A model generated the notes under the pieces. It was not told where the DNA came from. It saw only the letters and a program-made list of their open reading frames with translations, and did not search any database. A DNA stretch of 11,934 nucleotides, from the NCBI GenBank assembly GCA_031255955.1, contig JAIRRO010000127.1, forward strand, positions 1 to 11,934, in the 5' to 3' direction. Position numbers and translations under genes: made by a program. The stretch's first letter is position 1. Every line of letters begins with the position of its first letter. Positions 1 through 6,372 of this stretch are shown piece after piece. The stretch comes from Oscillospiraceae bacterium. Its GTDB lineage: Bacteria > Bacillota > Clostridia > Oscillospirales > Oscillospiraceae.

Positions 1-29
1 ATTTTATAATGCTCAAAACATTATGTCAA
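1..29 (-). promoter_or_regulatory. Sigma-A-type promoter reading out of the left edge
   Basis: On the minus strand a TTGACA box (24-29) and a TAAAAT box (1-6) are separated by exactly 17 bp. The -35 box is a perfect consensus match and the -10 box matches 5 of 6 positions. Transcription would start just left of the window, so the gene it serves is not visible. The flanking DNA is AT-rich, as expected of promoter DNA. Assignment is by sequence match only. Confidence 0.6.
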
Positions 30-70
30 TAGATTTTTGTAAAAGATTATATTTTTATATTATTTTTCTT

Positions 71-92
71 TGCGCCGCACGGATGCGGCGCA
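71..92. other. GC-rich stem-loop in AT-rich intergenic DNA
   Basis: TGCGCCGC (71-78) and GCGGCGCA (85-92) form a perfect 8-bp stem around a 6-nt loop. On the plus strand it is followed by TTCTTCAT, a weak U-rich tail. On the minus strand it is followed by A-rich sequence, so it would terminate only plus-strand transcription, if any. No plus-strand gene is visible upstream, and positions 1-29 look like a promoter for the other strand. The role is therefore unclear; a weak terminator is the best guess. Confidence 0.35.
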
Positions 93-272
93 TTCTTCAT
101 AAATTTCAATTTTTATGTCACATAACTCCCAAATAGACGAACTTTATTATTTCTATGCGAAGTCCGTGTATTCCGACGTCTTTGTTGAATACGATACCAT
201 TGGCTGCCGCGAAATGCAAGCAGAAGGCGAAATAATAATTTTGCTCGGTCGCACCGCCTTACCCTTCCCGCG

Positions 273-285
273 CAAAATAATTTTG
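273..285. promoter_or_regulatory. Palindrome CAAAAT-A-ATTTTG, possible operator
   Basis: CAAAAT (273-278) and ATTTTG (280-285) are perfect inverted repeats around one central A. The centre is about 60 bp upstream of the -35 box of the C_GCAxxG_C_C gene. Symmetric sites of this size are typical of dimeric regulators, but the half-sites are AT-rich and could occur by chance. No regulator can be named. Confidence 0.25.
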
Positions 286-301
286 ATGCTCAAACGTAAG
301 A

Positions 302-315
302 TTGCGATATCGCAA
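302..315. promoter_or_regulatory. 14-bp perfect palindrome, possible operator
   Basis: TTGCGATATCGCAA is a perfect 14-bp palindrome with no spacer. It ends 20 bp before the -35 hexamer at 336-341. That is a plausible position for a dimeric transcription factor controlling the C_GCAxxG_C_C gene, most simply an activator given its place upstream of the -35. The regulator is unknown, and function is inferred only from symmetry and position. Confidence 0.35.
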
Positions 316-335
316 GCCTGCGTTCAAACCATAAG

Positions 336-364
336 TTGATTTAATCCTATGCTTGAGATATAAT
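336..364 (+). promoter_or_regulatory. Sigma-A-type promoter of the C_GCAxxG_C_C gene
   Basis: TTGATT (336-341) and a perfect TATAAT (359-364) are separated by 17 bp. Transcription would begin near 371, giving a leader of about 30 nt that contains the GGGAGG ribosome binding site (389-394) before the ATG at 403. Confidence 0.75.
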
Positions 365-402
365 GATATCGGAAGAAACCGAATTATTGGGAGGATGGGT
401 TT

Positions 403-840
403 ATGTCAGAAAAATCAGAGCGCGCCATTATGTATTCGGAAAATTCTTTTAACTGCGCGCAGGCCGTTTTCGCGGCGTTCGCGGAGGATTATGACATCGA
501 TGAGAAAACCGCGCTGCGTGTCGCCGGTGGCTTCGGCGGTGGTCTGCGGCGCGGTGAGATATGCGGCGCGGCGTCCGGCGGCGCTATGGTTATCGGCGCG
601 GCAAAGGGTCATACCACGCCGGGCGACCTTGGCGCAAAGCGTGATTGCGGCGCGCGCGTCTCGGCGTTTATGGCTGAATTTGAGGCTATAAACGGGTGTC
701 TTACCTGTCGCGGGCTGCTGGGCGTTGATGTCTCCACGCCGGAGGGCGCGGAGGCGTTTGCCCGCGAGCGTATGGCTCAAACAAAGTGCCGCGGATTTAT
801 CGCGGGCGCGGCGGAGCTGCTTGAGCGGTTGGGGTACTGA
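403..840 (+). CDS. C_GCAxxG_C_C family protein (predicted redox-active)
   Basis: This 145-residue protein belongs to the C_GCAxxG_C_C family, small cysteine-rich proteins of anaerobes predicted to be redox-active but of unproven function. The family cysteine pattern is visible: Cys18 in NCAQAV, Cys54 in ICGAASGG (the GCAxxG-type element), Cys82, then Cys99 and Cys102, and Cys129 near the C-terminus. The glycine-rich GGFGGG stretch (42-47) before Cys54 is also typical. There is no signal peptide or membrane segment, so it should be cytosolic. The ATG at 403 is preceded by GGGAGG with an 8-nt spacer and a good promoter. The gene stands alone on its strand and converges on murC, with only 9 bp between the stop codons. 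The family call is firm; the biochemical role is unknown. Confidence 0.9.
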   Translation: MSEKSERAIMYSENSFNCAQAVFAAFAEDYDIDEKTALRVAGGFGGGLRRGEICGAASGGAMVIGAAKGHTTPGDLGAKRDCGARVSAFMAEFEAINGCLTCRGLLGVDVSTPEGAEAFARERMAQTKCRGFIAGAAELLERLGY

Positions 841-849
841 TGTTTTTTG

Positions 850-2307
850 TTATCGGGCGGCGCCGCGTTTTGCCAGCTCCGCGCCCACGCGGTCAAGCTC
901 TCCCGCGCCGACTGTAATAATCAAATCGCCGGGGCGCGCCTCGCGCTCTAGGCAGTCTGTCATTTCCTCCAGCGTTCGGCAGACGGCGGCGCCCGGTATC
1001 TCGCTCGCCAGGTTTTCAGAGCTTACGCCGTAGGTATTTGTTTCGCGCGCGGCGTATATCGGCGCAAGATACGTTGTGTCCGCGCGGCGCAGCTGCTCCG
1101 CAAAGGCTTTAAGATGTCTGCTTGTTCTGGAATATGTGTGTGGTTGAAACGCGGCGACAACGCGCTTATACGGCAGCGCCAGCGCGGTATCAAACAGCGC
1201 GCGCAGCTCCGTCGGGTGATGCGAATAATCGTCATAAATGTCAGCGCCGTTGATGACGCCCTTAAACTCAAAGCGTCTGCCGACGCCCGTGAAGCTCTCA
1301 AGTCCCGCCTCTATTACTTCTCCCGGCAGTCCCAAAAAAATCGCGGCGGCGGAGGCGGCAAGCGCGTTCATTACATTGTGCCGTCCGGGGACGCCGAGGC
1401 GCACGTGGCAATACACGCGCTCATCATACACAATGTCAAACGCTGTGCCGCGCCCCAGCGGGCGCTCCGCCTCACCGCGAACGTCAGACCCGGGCGAAAA
1501 GCCAAAGGTCAGCATCTCACGACCCGACACGGCGGAGCTTGCCGCCAGCGGGGCAAGCGCTTCCATCGTGTTCGCGTCGTCGGCATTGCAGACGATAGCG
1601 CCGCCGGACGGCACAAGCGCCGCAAACCCGGCGAAGGAGCTTTTGACGTTATCCAGCGTCCCGAAATAATCAAGATGGTCGGAATCTATATTCAGTACGA
1701 CGGCAAGCGTCGGATGAAATCTGAGAAACGAATCCGCATATTCGCAGGATTCCAGCACGATTACGTCCCCGCCGCCGACGCGATAGCCGGAGCCGAGGGA
1801 GGCGAGTGTGCCGCCTATCATAACGGTAGGATCCATTTCCGCCGCCATTAAAATCTGCGTAAGCATAGATGTTGTAGTCGTTTTTCCGTGTGTTCCGGAC
1901 ACGCATACGGCGTGATTGTACGCCTTCATTATGTGTCCCCACGCGTCCGCGCGCTCAAAAACGGGGATGCCGAGGCGGCGCGCCTCAATAATTTCCTCGT
2001 TGTCGTCCTTCACTGCCGCCGTGCGGATAATCAGCTCTGCCCCGTGTACACTTTGCGCGATATGCCCTATTGTAACGGGGATTCCCAGCTCCGAAAGGCG
2101 CTGCGTTGTCTCGCTTTGCTTTTCGTCAGAGCCCGTGACGCGAACGCCCGACGCGCGTAAAACCTCTCCCAGCGTTGACATTGACACCCCGCCGATTCCG
2201 ACGAGATGCGCCCGCGCGCCCGGAGCAAGCCGCGTGTCTAAGGTCTGCGGCGGTGAGCCCGCTTCCGCAAGCTCTGTTTCCGATGCTGTCTGCATAACAT
2301 TGACCAT
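850..2307 (-). CDS. murC: UDP-N-acetylmuramate–L-alanine ligase MurC
   Basis: MurC adds L-alanine to UDP-N-acetylmuramate using ATP, the first amino-acid step of peptidoglycan precursor synthesis in the cytosol. The product has 485 residues. Visible elements in order: an N-terminal UDP-binding Rossmann motif GIGGVSMS (37-44); GSDEKQS (59-65); the ATP-binding P-loop SGTHGKTTTT (137-146); NIDSDHLDYFGT (206-217); GRHNVMNALAA (308-318); and the C-terminal ligase domain with YDDYSHHPTE (358-367) and QPHTYSRT (388-395). The third conserved glycine of the first motif (usually GIGGxGMS) is serine here. About 15-20 residues at the N-terminus exceed many homologues, and the ATG at 2307 has no good Shine-Dalgarno, so the true start may be internal, for example the ATG at 2295. 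The gene follows the glyoxalase-like gene by 30 bp and is probably cotranscribed with it. The function is clear from motifs. Confidence 0.95.
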   Translation of the reverse strand: MVNVMQTASETELAEAGSPPQTLDTRLAPGARAHLVGIGGVSMSTLGEVLRASGVRVTGSDEKQSETTQRLSELGIPVTIGHIAQSVHGAELIIRTAAVKDDNEEIIEARRLGIPVFERADAWGHIMKAYNHAVCVSGTHGKTTTTSMLTQILMAAEMDPTVMIGGTLASLGSGYRVGGGDVIVLESCEYADSFLRFHPTLAVVLNIDSDHLDYFGTLDNVKSSFAGFAALVPSGGAIVCNADDANTMEALAPLAASSAVSGREMLTFGFSPGSDVRGEAERPLGRGTAFDIVYDERVYCHVRLGVPGRHNVMNALAASAAAIFLGLPGEVIEAGLESFTGVGRRFEFKGVINGADIYDDYSHHPTELRALFDTALALPYKRVVAAFQPHTYSRTSRHLKAFAEQLRRADTTYLAPIYAARETNTYGVSSENLASEIPGAAVCRTLEEMTDCLEREARPGDLIITVGAGELDRVGAELAKRGAAR

Positions 2308-2337
2308 ACCCTATCTGTTCATCTGATTTTTTTCTAT

Positions 2338-2709
2338 TTACATACGATCCGGGACGATTTCCATCCAATAGCCGTCCGGATCCTCGATGAAGTATATCCC
2401 CATCGCGGTGTTTTCCATACATACACAGCCCATTTTGCGGTGATGCTCCAGCGCCGCCGCCGTGTCCGCGACGGCAAACGCAAGGTGAATTTCGTTGTCT
2501 GAGAGGTCATAGGGCTGCGGGTGGTTTTTGAGATATGTAAGCTCCAGCCTGTGCTTCGTTTCTCCGTCGCCCATAAACGCAATTTCAAACGAGCCGTCGG
2601 GCGCGGGGAAGCGGAAGGCAAGCTCCAGCCCCAGAGCCTGCTCATAGAATTTTATGCTGCGGTCAAGGTCGGTGACATTGATATTGGTGTGATTAAATGA
2701 AAACTTCAT
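2338..2709 (-). CDS. Glyoxalase I-like VOC family metalloprotein
   Basis: This 123-residue vicinal-oxygen-chelate protein resembles lactoylglutathione lyase (glyoxalase I), which isomerises the hemithioacetal of methylglyoxal and a thiol. Two beta-alpha-beta-beta-beta modules are apparent. The four metal ligands of the GloA class are in place: His7 (FNHTNIN), Glu56 (RLELTY), His75 (NEIHLAF) and Glu117 (YWMEIVP). The DPDGYWMEI ending is characteristic. The ATG at 2709 was chosen because homology begins there and AAAGGGG lies 8 nt upstream. The frame stays open to 2820, but the 37 extra codons are basic, unlike the family, and overlap the promoter. Many Clostridia lack glutathione, so the natural thiol, or even the substrate, may differ. 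The gene is first in a likely two-gene unit with murC. Confidence 0.85.
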   Translation of the reverse strand: MKFSFNHTNINVTDLDRSIKFYEQALGLELAFRFPAPDGSFEIAFMGDGETKHRLELTYLKNHPQPYDLSDNEIHLAFAVADTAAALEHHRKMGCVCMENTAMGIYFIEDPDGYWMEIVPDRM

Positions 2710-2791
2710 CGGGGATGCCCCTTTCTTTTTTGCGGAAAGCCGCCGTGCCGGTTTTGTCGGCATTCTTTCTTCGGTATCCGCTGATGCTTTG

Positions 2792-2820
2792 ATTATACCG
2801 CACGGCGGCGCGCTTTGCAA
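2792..2820 (-). promoter_or_regulatory. Sigma-A-type promoter for the glyoxalase-like gene and murC
   Basis: Reading the minus strand, TTGCAA (plus coordinates 2815-2820) and a perfect TATAAT (2792-2797) are spaced 17 bp apart. Transcription would start near 2785, leaving a leader of about 76 nt before the ATG at 2709. The promoter lies just downstream of the ispA stop codon, so this unit need not depend on read-through. Confidence 0.75.
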
Positions 2821-2856
2821 GATGTCGCGCGGCGCTTCTTCTTTTATTGCTTGATT

Positions 2857-3765
2857 TTATGTCTCCCGCTTGGACAGCTCATCCGCAAGCCATTCCAGCG
2901 GGGCGCGCTTTGCGGGTTCAAACGCCGCGCGCAGCGCCGCCTTCGCCCGCTTTGTCTCTTCTGCTATCAATTCTTCGCAGCGTCGCTGTCCAAACAGCGT
3001 GAAAAACGTGGTTTTTCCGGGGATTTTCGAATCGGCGACGGCGTCCAGTGTGTCGTCGCGTATTTGAAACGCCATTCCGACGGCTCCGGCATATTCCTCC
3101 GCCGCGCGCAGCTGCGCATCAGTACCCCCCGCTGCGTGCACTCCGATTTTCGCCGCCGCTTCGATAAGCGATGATGTTTTTTGTCGGTGGATTTCATACA
3201 GACCGGCTTCGTTTGTCCCGCGCTTTTCCGCGTATATATCAAGCGTTTGCCCGCCGCAGATGCCGCGCTCTCCCGCGGCAAGGGCAAGCTCGGTGAGCAT
3301 TTTCACTACGCGCTCCGGCGGCAGCGGGGCGGCTGCGATAAGCCCAAACGCCTTTGCCTGAAGCGCGTCCCCCGCCAGAATGGCAAGCCACTCCCCGAAA
3401 ATTATATGATTTGAAGGCTTGCCGCGCCGCGTGTCGTCGTTATCCATCTGCGGCAGGTCGTCATGGATCAGGGAATATGTGTGCAAACACTCTATCCCGC
3501 ACGCGGCGTCCAGCACGGCGCTTGTCGGCGTGCCGGTATCGCAGGCTATGCTGAAAAGCAGCGTCAGTGCCGGACGGATACGCTTACCCCCCGCCATCAG
3601 GCTGTATCGCATAGCGTCCGTCAGCGTCGCGTCGGATGAGGTTTCGTCCGACATTGTATCGCGCGTTTTTTCGCGCGTGGGGAAATAGTCGTCTAATCTG
3701 CGCTCTATAAGCTCGCGCAGGCGTTCATATTCCGCGCGGCTCGACGCTGTTTGCCCGTCACTCAT
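2857..3765 (-). CDS. ispA: Polyprenyl synthase, farnesyl diphosphate synthase type
   Basis: This 302-residue trans-prenyltransferase should condense isopentenyl diphosphate with dimethylallyl or geranyl diphosphate to make farnesyl diphosphate, the precursor of the undecaprenyl lipid carrier. Visible motifs are GGKRIRP (59-65), the first aspartate-rich motif DDLPQMD (102-108) within SLIHDDLPQMDNDDTRRG, the KTSSLI element (196-201) and the second aspartate-rich motif DDTLD (237-241). The residues before the first motif (HTYSLIHDD) are of bacterial short-chain FPP synthase type. Downstream of the second motif the usual long stretch containing GKxxGSD is missing; DSKIPGKTT follows almost directly, an apparent loss of about ten residues. 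The start ATG overlaps the xseB stop by 8 bp, which implies translational coupling. Exact chain length is inferred from motif type only. Confidence 0.9.
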   Translation of the reverse strand: MSDGQTASSRAEYERLRELIERRLDDYFPTREKTRDTMSDETSSDATLTDAMRYSLMAGGKRIRPALTLLFSIACDTGTPTSAVLDAACGIECLHTYSLIHDDLPQMDNDDTRRGKPSNHIIFGEWLAILAGDALQAKAFGLIAAAPLPPERVVKMLTELALAAGERGICGGQTLDIYAEKRGTNEAGLYEIHRQKTSSLIEAAAKIGVHAAGGTDAQLRAAEEYAGAVGMAFQIRDDTLDAVADSKIPGKTTFFTLFGQRRCEELIAEETKRAKAALRAAFEPAKRAPLEWLADELSKRET

Positions 3766-4000
3766 CCGTCTGCGCGATATCGAACAGGGTTTCCTGCGGC
3801 TCGCCGTCTTCTCCCTTGGCTAAGCGCGTCACTGTTTGCTCCGCCGCGTCCAGCAGCTTGTTGCACTGCGTCACCAGCCCCGCGCCCTCTTCATAAAGCG
3901 CCAGCAGTTTGTCCAGCGGGGCTTCCCCGCGCTCTAACGCCGTCACTATTTCCTCCAGTCGGGCAAGGGCTTCCTCAAAGGTTTTCTTTTGTTTCGCCAT
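3758..4000 (-). CDS. xseB: Exodeoxyribonuclease VII small subunit XseB
   Basis: XseB is the small helical subunit that binds XseA to form exonuclease VII, which degrades single-stranded DNA from both ends. This 80-residue protein shows the family core TFEEALARLEEIVTALERGE (7-26) followed by PLDKLLALYEEGAGL (28-42), two amphipathic helices, then a short acidic tail. The start is the ATG at 4000, preceded by AGGCGGTG with a 7-nt spacer; a TTG codon directly before it is also in frame. Unlike its neighbours, xseB is separated from the upstream gene (xseA) by 132 bp, but it overlaps ispA by 8 bp. Confidence 0.93.
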   Translation of the reverse strand: MAKQKKTFEEALARLEEIVTALERGEAPLDKLLALYEEGAGLVTQCNKLLDAAEQTVTRLAKGEDGEPQETLFDIAQTDE

Positions 4001-4132
4001 CAAAATTCACCGCCTAAAATTGCATTTGTTTTCGTTTATAACCGCAATGTTATGTCGCTGTTGTTGTATTTTTTCTGCTGTGTTCCGCGTTGTCGCGGTC
4101 GTTCGCATATCATTGCTTGTTTTATCATCAAA
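4001..4132 (-). other. AT-rich gap between xseA and xseB with a small hairpin
   Basis: This 132-bp gap is unusual inside an otherwise tightly packed operon and is visibly AT-richer than the flanking genes. It holds the stem-loop CCGCG-ACAA-CGCGG (4085-4098), with no U-tract on either strand, so it is not a standard terminator. TATAAA occurs on the minus strand ahead of xseB, but I see no convincing -35 box, so an internal promoter is not supported. It may act in RNA processing, or have no function. Confidence 0.3.
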
Positions 4133-5332
4133 TTATGTCCTGTTCACAGTGCAGGATATTTCGTCCTCGCGCAGACGCAGGGTAAGCTCGTCCCCCGGAC
4201 TTACATCGGCGGCGCATCGTATGATGGCGCCGTCCGCGCCGCGCGCGATGGCATATCCGCGTCCCAAAACCTTAATCGGACTAAGCGCGTCCAGCGACGC
4301 CGCCGCCCTTGAAAAGCGCGCGCCGGAATCCGACACTCGGCGGCGAATTGCGGAGGCTGCCCTTTCACCCGCGCGGTCTAACGCCAAGCGTCTGTCGTCG
4401 ATATAGCTGCCGGGAGAGCGCATCACGCGTGAGCCTGCCGCCGTTTCAAGTCTGCGGCGCAGATGCTTTATCGTATTGCCGCCGCTTTGCGCCAGCCGCG
4501 CGTTCATATGACTCAGTCCCGCGCGTATATCCGCCATATCGGGTACAGCCAGCTCCGCCGCGTTTGACGGCGTCGCGGCGCGCAGGTCGGCAACGAAGTC
4601 TGATATAGTCACGTCCGGCTCGTGACCCACCGCGGATATGACGGGTATCTCCGATTCATAAATCGCGCGCGCGACGCGCTCGTCGTTAAACGCCCACAAA
4701 TCCTCTATCGAGCCGCCTCCGCGCCCCGTGATAATAAGTTCCGCGAGGTTATACCGGTTGCAATATTTTATCGCCCCGGCAATCTCCGGCGGCGCCTCCA
4801 CGCCCTGCACGCGCACGGGTAATAGCTTAACTTTTGTCAGCGGCCAGCGCGCCCCCAACACCCTGATGATATCGCGCACAGCGGCGCCCGCGCCGGAGGT
4901 TATAACGGCGATGGTGCGCGGCATTTTAGGTATCGGCTTCTTGTGCGCGGCGTCAAAAAGCCCTTCTAATCTGAGCTTTTCCTTCAAACGCTCATACTCG
5001 GCGTACAAATCGCCGATGCCGTCCGGCGTCATGGCGGAGGCATAGAACTGATACGCGCCGTCGCGTACATATACTTCCACGCGCCCGAACGCCGTTACCT
5101 TCATGCCGTTTTCCGGCTTAAACCTCAGCTTTTCGGCGGAGCCGCGGAACATCACGCAGCGCAACGCCCCCACTGAATCCTTCATCGTGAAATAATGGTG
5201 TCCCGAGGGATAAATTTTGTAATTCGACAGCTCGCCCCGCACAGCAAGGGACGCCAAAACATCGTCAGAGGCTATCAGCGTCCGCACATATTCATTAAGC
5301 TGCCCGACCTCAAAAACGCCGTCGTTTTTCAT
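4133..5332 (-). CDS. xseA: Exodeoxyribonuclease VII large subunit XseA
   Basis: XseA is the catalytic subunit of exonuclease VII. The 399-residue protein has an N-terminal OB-fold (about 5-100, including VRGELSNYKIYPSGHHYFTMKD at 31-52). The catalytic region follows, with ITSGAGAAVRDI (144-155), GRGGGSIEDLWAFNDE (203-218) and GHEPDVTISDFVADLRAATP (236-255). A helical, probably coiled-coil stretch (about 265-345) and a short C-terminal domain with VLGRGYAI complete it. It is about 50 residues shorter than the well-known E. coli and B. subtilis proteins, mostly in the helical part. Its ATG overlaps the nusB stop as ATGA, implying coupled translation. In B. subtilis folD lies between nusB and xseA; it is absent here. 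Confidence 0.95.
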   Translation of the reverse strand: MKNDGVFEVGQLNEYVRTLIASDDVLASLAVRGELSNYKIYPSGHHYFTMKDSVGALRCVMFRGSAEKLRFKPENGMKVTAFGRVEVYVRDGAYQFYASAMTPDGIGDLYAEYERLKEKLRLEGLFDAAHKKPIPKMPRTIAVITSGAGAAVRDIIRVLGARWPLTKVKLLPVRVQGVEAPPEIAGAIKYCNRYNLAELIITGRGGGSIEDLWAFNDERVARAIYESEIPVISAVGHEPDVTISDFVADLRAATPSNAAELAVPDMADIRAGLSHMNARLAQSGGNTIKHLRRRLETAAGSRVMRSPGSYIDDRRLALDRAGERAASAIRRRVSDSGARFSRAAASLDALSPIKVLGRGYAIARGADGAIIRCAADVSPGDELTLRLREDEISCTVNRT

Positions 5333-5823
5333 ACGCCACCACGCTTCGGTATTGCTTCGTCTTCGTCCTCTGTTTCAATCGACAGCTCCTCACGCGAGAA
5401 CGCGCCGAGAATACCGTTGATGAACGACGCCGTCTCTTGCGTTTCATATTTTTTTGCAAGGTCAATCGCCGCGTCAAGCGCGGAGCGCGGCGGAATTTCC
5501 GGCATATACAGCGTCTCGAACATCGCAATGCGCATAATGGCGACGGCGGTGCGCGAAATGCGGTACACCTGCCATCCCAAGGCGTATTTTCCGATGCGCT
5601 CGTCCAGCTCCGCCGCACGCGAGGCAACACCCGTCACCACGCGGCGCAGATACTCCGTTTCTTCACCGCGCGGCGTGGATTTATACAGCTCGTCCTCCCC
5701 GAAAAGCGTCGGATAATAGTCGTCGGACAGCACCTCGTCCACGACCTCATCCGCGCTGTGCCCGTTCTCGCTGAGGGAGAAAATGAGCCTTACAGCAAGC
5801 TCACGCGTACCCGTTCTTGTCAT
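5329..5823 (-). CDS. nusB: Transcription antitermination factor NusB
   Basis: NusB pairs with NusE (S10), binds boxA RNA and supports antitermination during rRNA transcription. The all-helical fold is recognisable in 164 residues: TRELAVRLIFSL (6-17), LDERIGKYALGWQVYRISRT (73-92), AVAIMRIAMFE (93-103), then IPPRSALDAAIDLAKKYETQ (110-129) and SFINGILGAF (133-142). An acidic insertion (about 25-56) and an acidic tail (EDEDEA, 152-157) make it longer than the roughly 130-140 residues usual for the family. The start overlaps the stop of the Asp23-like gene as ATGA, and its own stop overlaps the xseA start in the same way. Confidence 0.95.
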   Translation of the reverse strand: MTRTGTRELAVRLIFSLSENGHSADEVVDEVLSDDYYPTLFGEDELYKSTPRGEETEYLRRVVTGVASRAAELDERIGKYALGWQVYRISRTAVAIMRIAMFETLYMPEIPPRSALDAAIDLAKKYETQETASFINGILGAFSREELSIETEDEDEAIPKRGGV

Positions 5824-6200
5824 TTGTCCTTTGCTTTTTTTAGGGACACGCCGCAGATGCGGACGTTCACCGCCTCCGGCTTTACGCCGATTGACGCCTC
5901 CACAGCCTCGCTGACAGCGCGCTGAATGCCCTCTCCCAGCTTCGCAAGCGCGCAGCCTATCTCCGCCACGACGAAAATGTCGAACGATACGGAGCTTTCC
6001 TTTACGACGGCGCGAATGGAACGTGAGAGCGCCTTTTTCCGCAGCAGCTCCCCGATATCCCTGCCGTAGGAGGGATACAGCGCGTAAACGCCCTCCACCT
6101 CCGCCGCCGCGCCGCCCGCTATGACGGTCAGAACATCCTCTGAGATGCTTACGCTTCCGCCTTCGTCGGCGTATGTGATGTAGTCCTTAGTCTCACTCAT
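5820..6200 (-). CDS. Asp23/Gls24 family protein (YqhY-like)
   Basis: This 126-residue protein belongs to the Asp23/Gls24 family. In B. subtilis the homologue YqhY also sits just upstream of nusB and has been linked to control of fatty-acid (acetyl-CoA carboxylase) metabolism. Family features are the N-terminal SISEDVLTVIAGGAAAEVEGV (18-38), a central beta-rich VSFDIFVVAEIG (71-82) and the C-terminal VSEAVEASIGVKPEAVNVRICGV (96-118). There is no membrane segment. It is first in its operon and is coupled to nusB by an ATGA overlap. The ATG at 6200 is preceded by the purine-rich GAGAGGAAAGG at a rather long distance (13 nt). The accB and accC genes that precede yqhY in B. subtilis are absent here. 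The family call is strong; the function in this organism is not shown. Confidence 0.9.
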   Translation of the reverse strand: MSETKDYITYADEGGSVSISEDVLTVIAGGAAAEVEGVYALYPSYGRDIGELLRKKALSRSIRAVVKESSVSFDIFVVAEIGCALAKLGEGIQRAVSEAVEASIGVKPEAVNVRICGVSLKKAKDK

Positions 6201-6251
6201 AGCTGTTGCCGTACCTTTCCTCTCAAATACGAATACGTTTTGACGCCGTCT

Positions 6252-6280
6252 ATTATATCACCCGCCGCGGAAATTGAAAA
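6252..6280 (-). promoter_or_regulatory. Sigma-A-type promoter of the Asp23-like–nusB–xse–ispA operon
   Basis: On the minus strand TTTTCA (plus 6275-6280, 4 of 6 consensus matches) and a perfect TATAAT (6252-6257) lie 17 bp apart. Transcription would start near 6245, about 45 nt before the Asp23-like start. It follows directly after the terminator of the spoIIIA operon, so the five housekeeping genes can be transcribed independently of sporulation. Confidence 0.7.
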
Positions 6281-6310
6281 CACTTTTTTATCGTGAAATT
6301 GCTCTTTCCG

Positions 6311-6352
6311 AACAAAAGAAATTCCCGCGGGGGCTTTTGCCACTCCGCGGGA
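6311..6352 (-). terminator. Rho-independent terminator of the spoIIIA operon
   Basis: On the minus strand TCCCGCGG (plus 6345-6352) pairs with CCGCGGGA (6323-6330) in a perfect 8-bp stem. Inside the loop, GGC and GCC can pair around AAAA. The stem is followed by the U-rich AATTTCTTTTGTT. It begins about 20 bp after the spoIIIAH stop codon and ends before the next promoter. Confidence 0.8.
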
Positions 6353-6372
6353 GTTTGTATACCGGCTAAATT

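Larger units (their letters stand above)
93..335. other. Gene-poor intergenic stretch with a doubtful 74-codon ORF
   Basis: This AT-richer stretch lies between two outward-facing promoters. A 74-codon plus-strand reading frame at 115-339 begins with ATG but has no Shine-Dalgarno sequence (the bases before it are AATTTCAATTTTT). It runs into the -35 box of the next gene, and its product resembles no family I know, so I do not call it a gene. The stretch does hold two perfect palindromes (273-285 and 302-315), listed separately. I see no tRNA, recognised riboswitch or remnant of a known gene. Confidence 0.5.

Noticed and set aside
115..339. 74-codon ORF before the C_GCAxxG_C_C gene
   Set aside because: It has no Shine-Dalgarno and no family resemblance, and its 3' end overlaps the -35 box of the next gene.
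838..875. Possible bidirectional terminator between the C_GCAxxG_C_C gene and murC
   Set aside because: A T-run (TGTTTTTTGTT) follows the stop, but no convincing stem precedes it on the plus strand, and the GGCGGCGCCGCG palindrome nearby is murC coding sequence.
1114..1851. Long plus-strand reading frame (245 codons) opposite murC
   Set aside because: It lies wholly antisense to a clearly conserved gene, its product is arginine-rich and low in complexity, and it has no ribosome binding site. Long antisense frames are expected in GC-rich DNA.
2710..2820. N-terminal extension of the glyoxalase-like protein
   Set aside because: The extra 37 residues are basic and unlike the family, begin on the -35 box of the promoter, and the internal ATG at 2709 has the better ribosome binding site.
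2798..2850. Possible terminator after ispA
   Set aside because: Only a 5-bp CGCGC/GCGCG pairing with a long loop and no U-tract is present, and it overlaps the promoter of the next gene.
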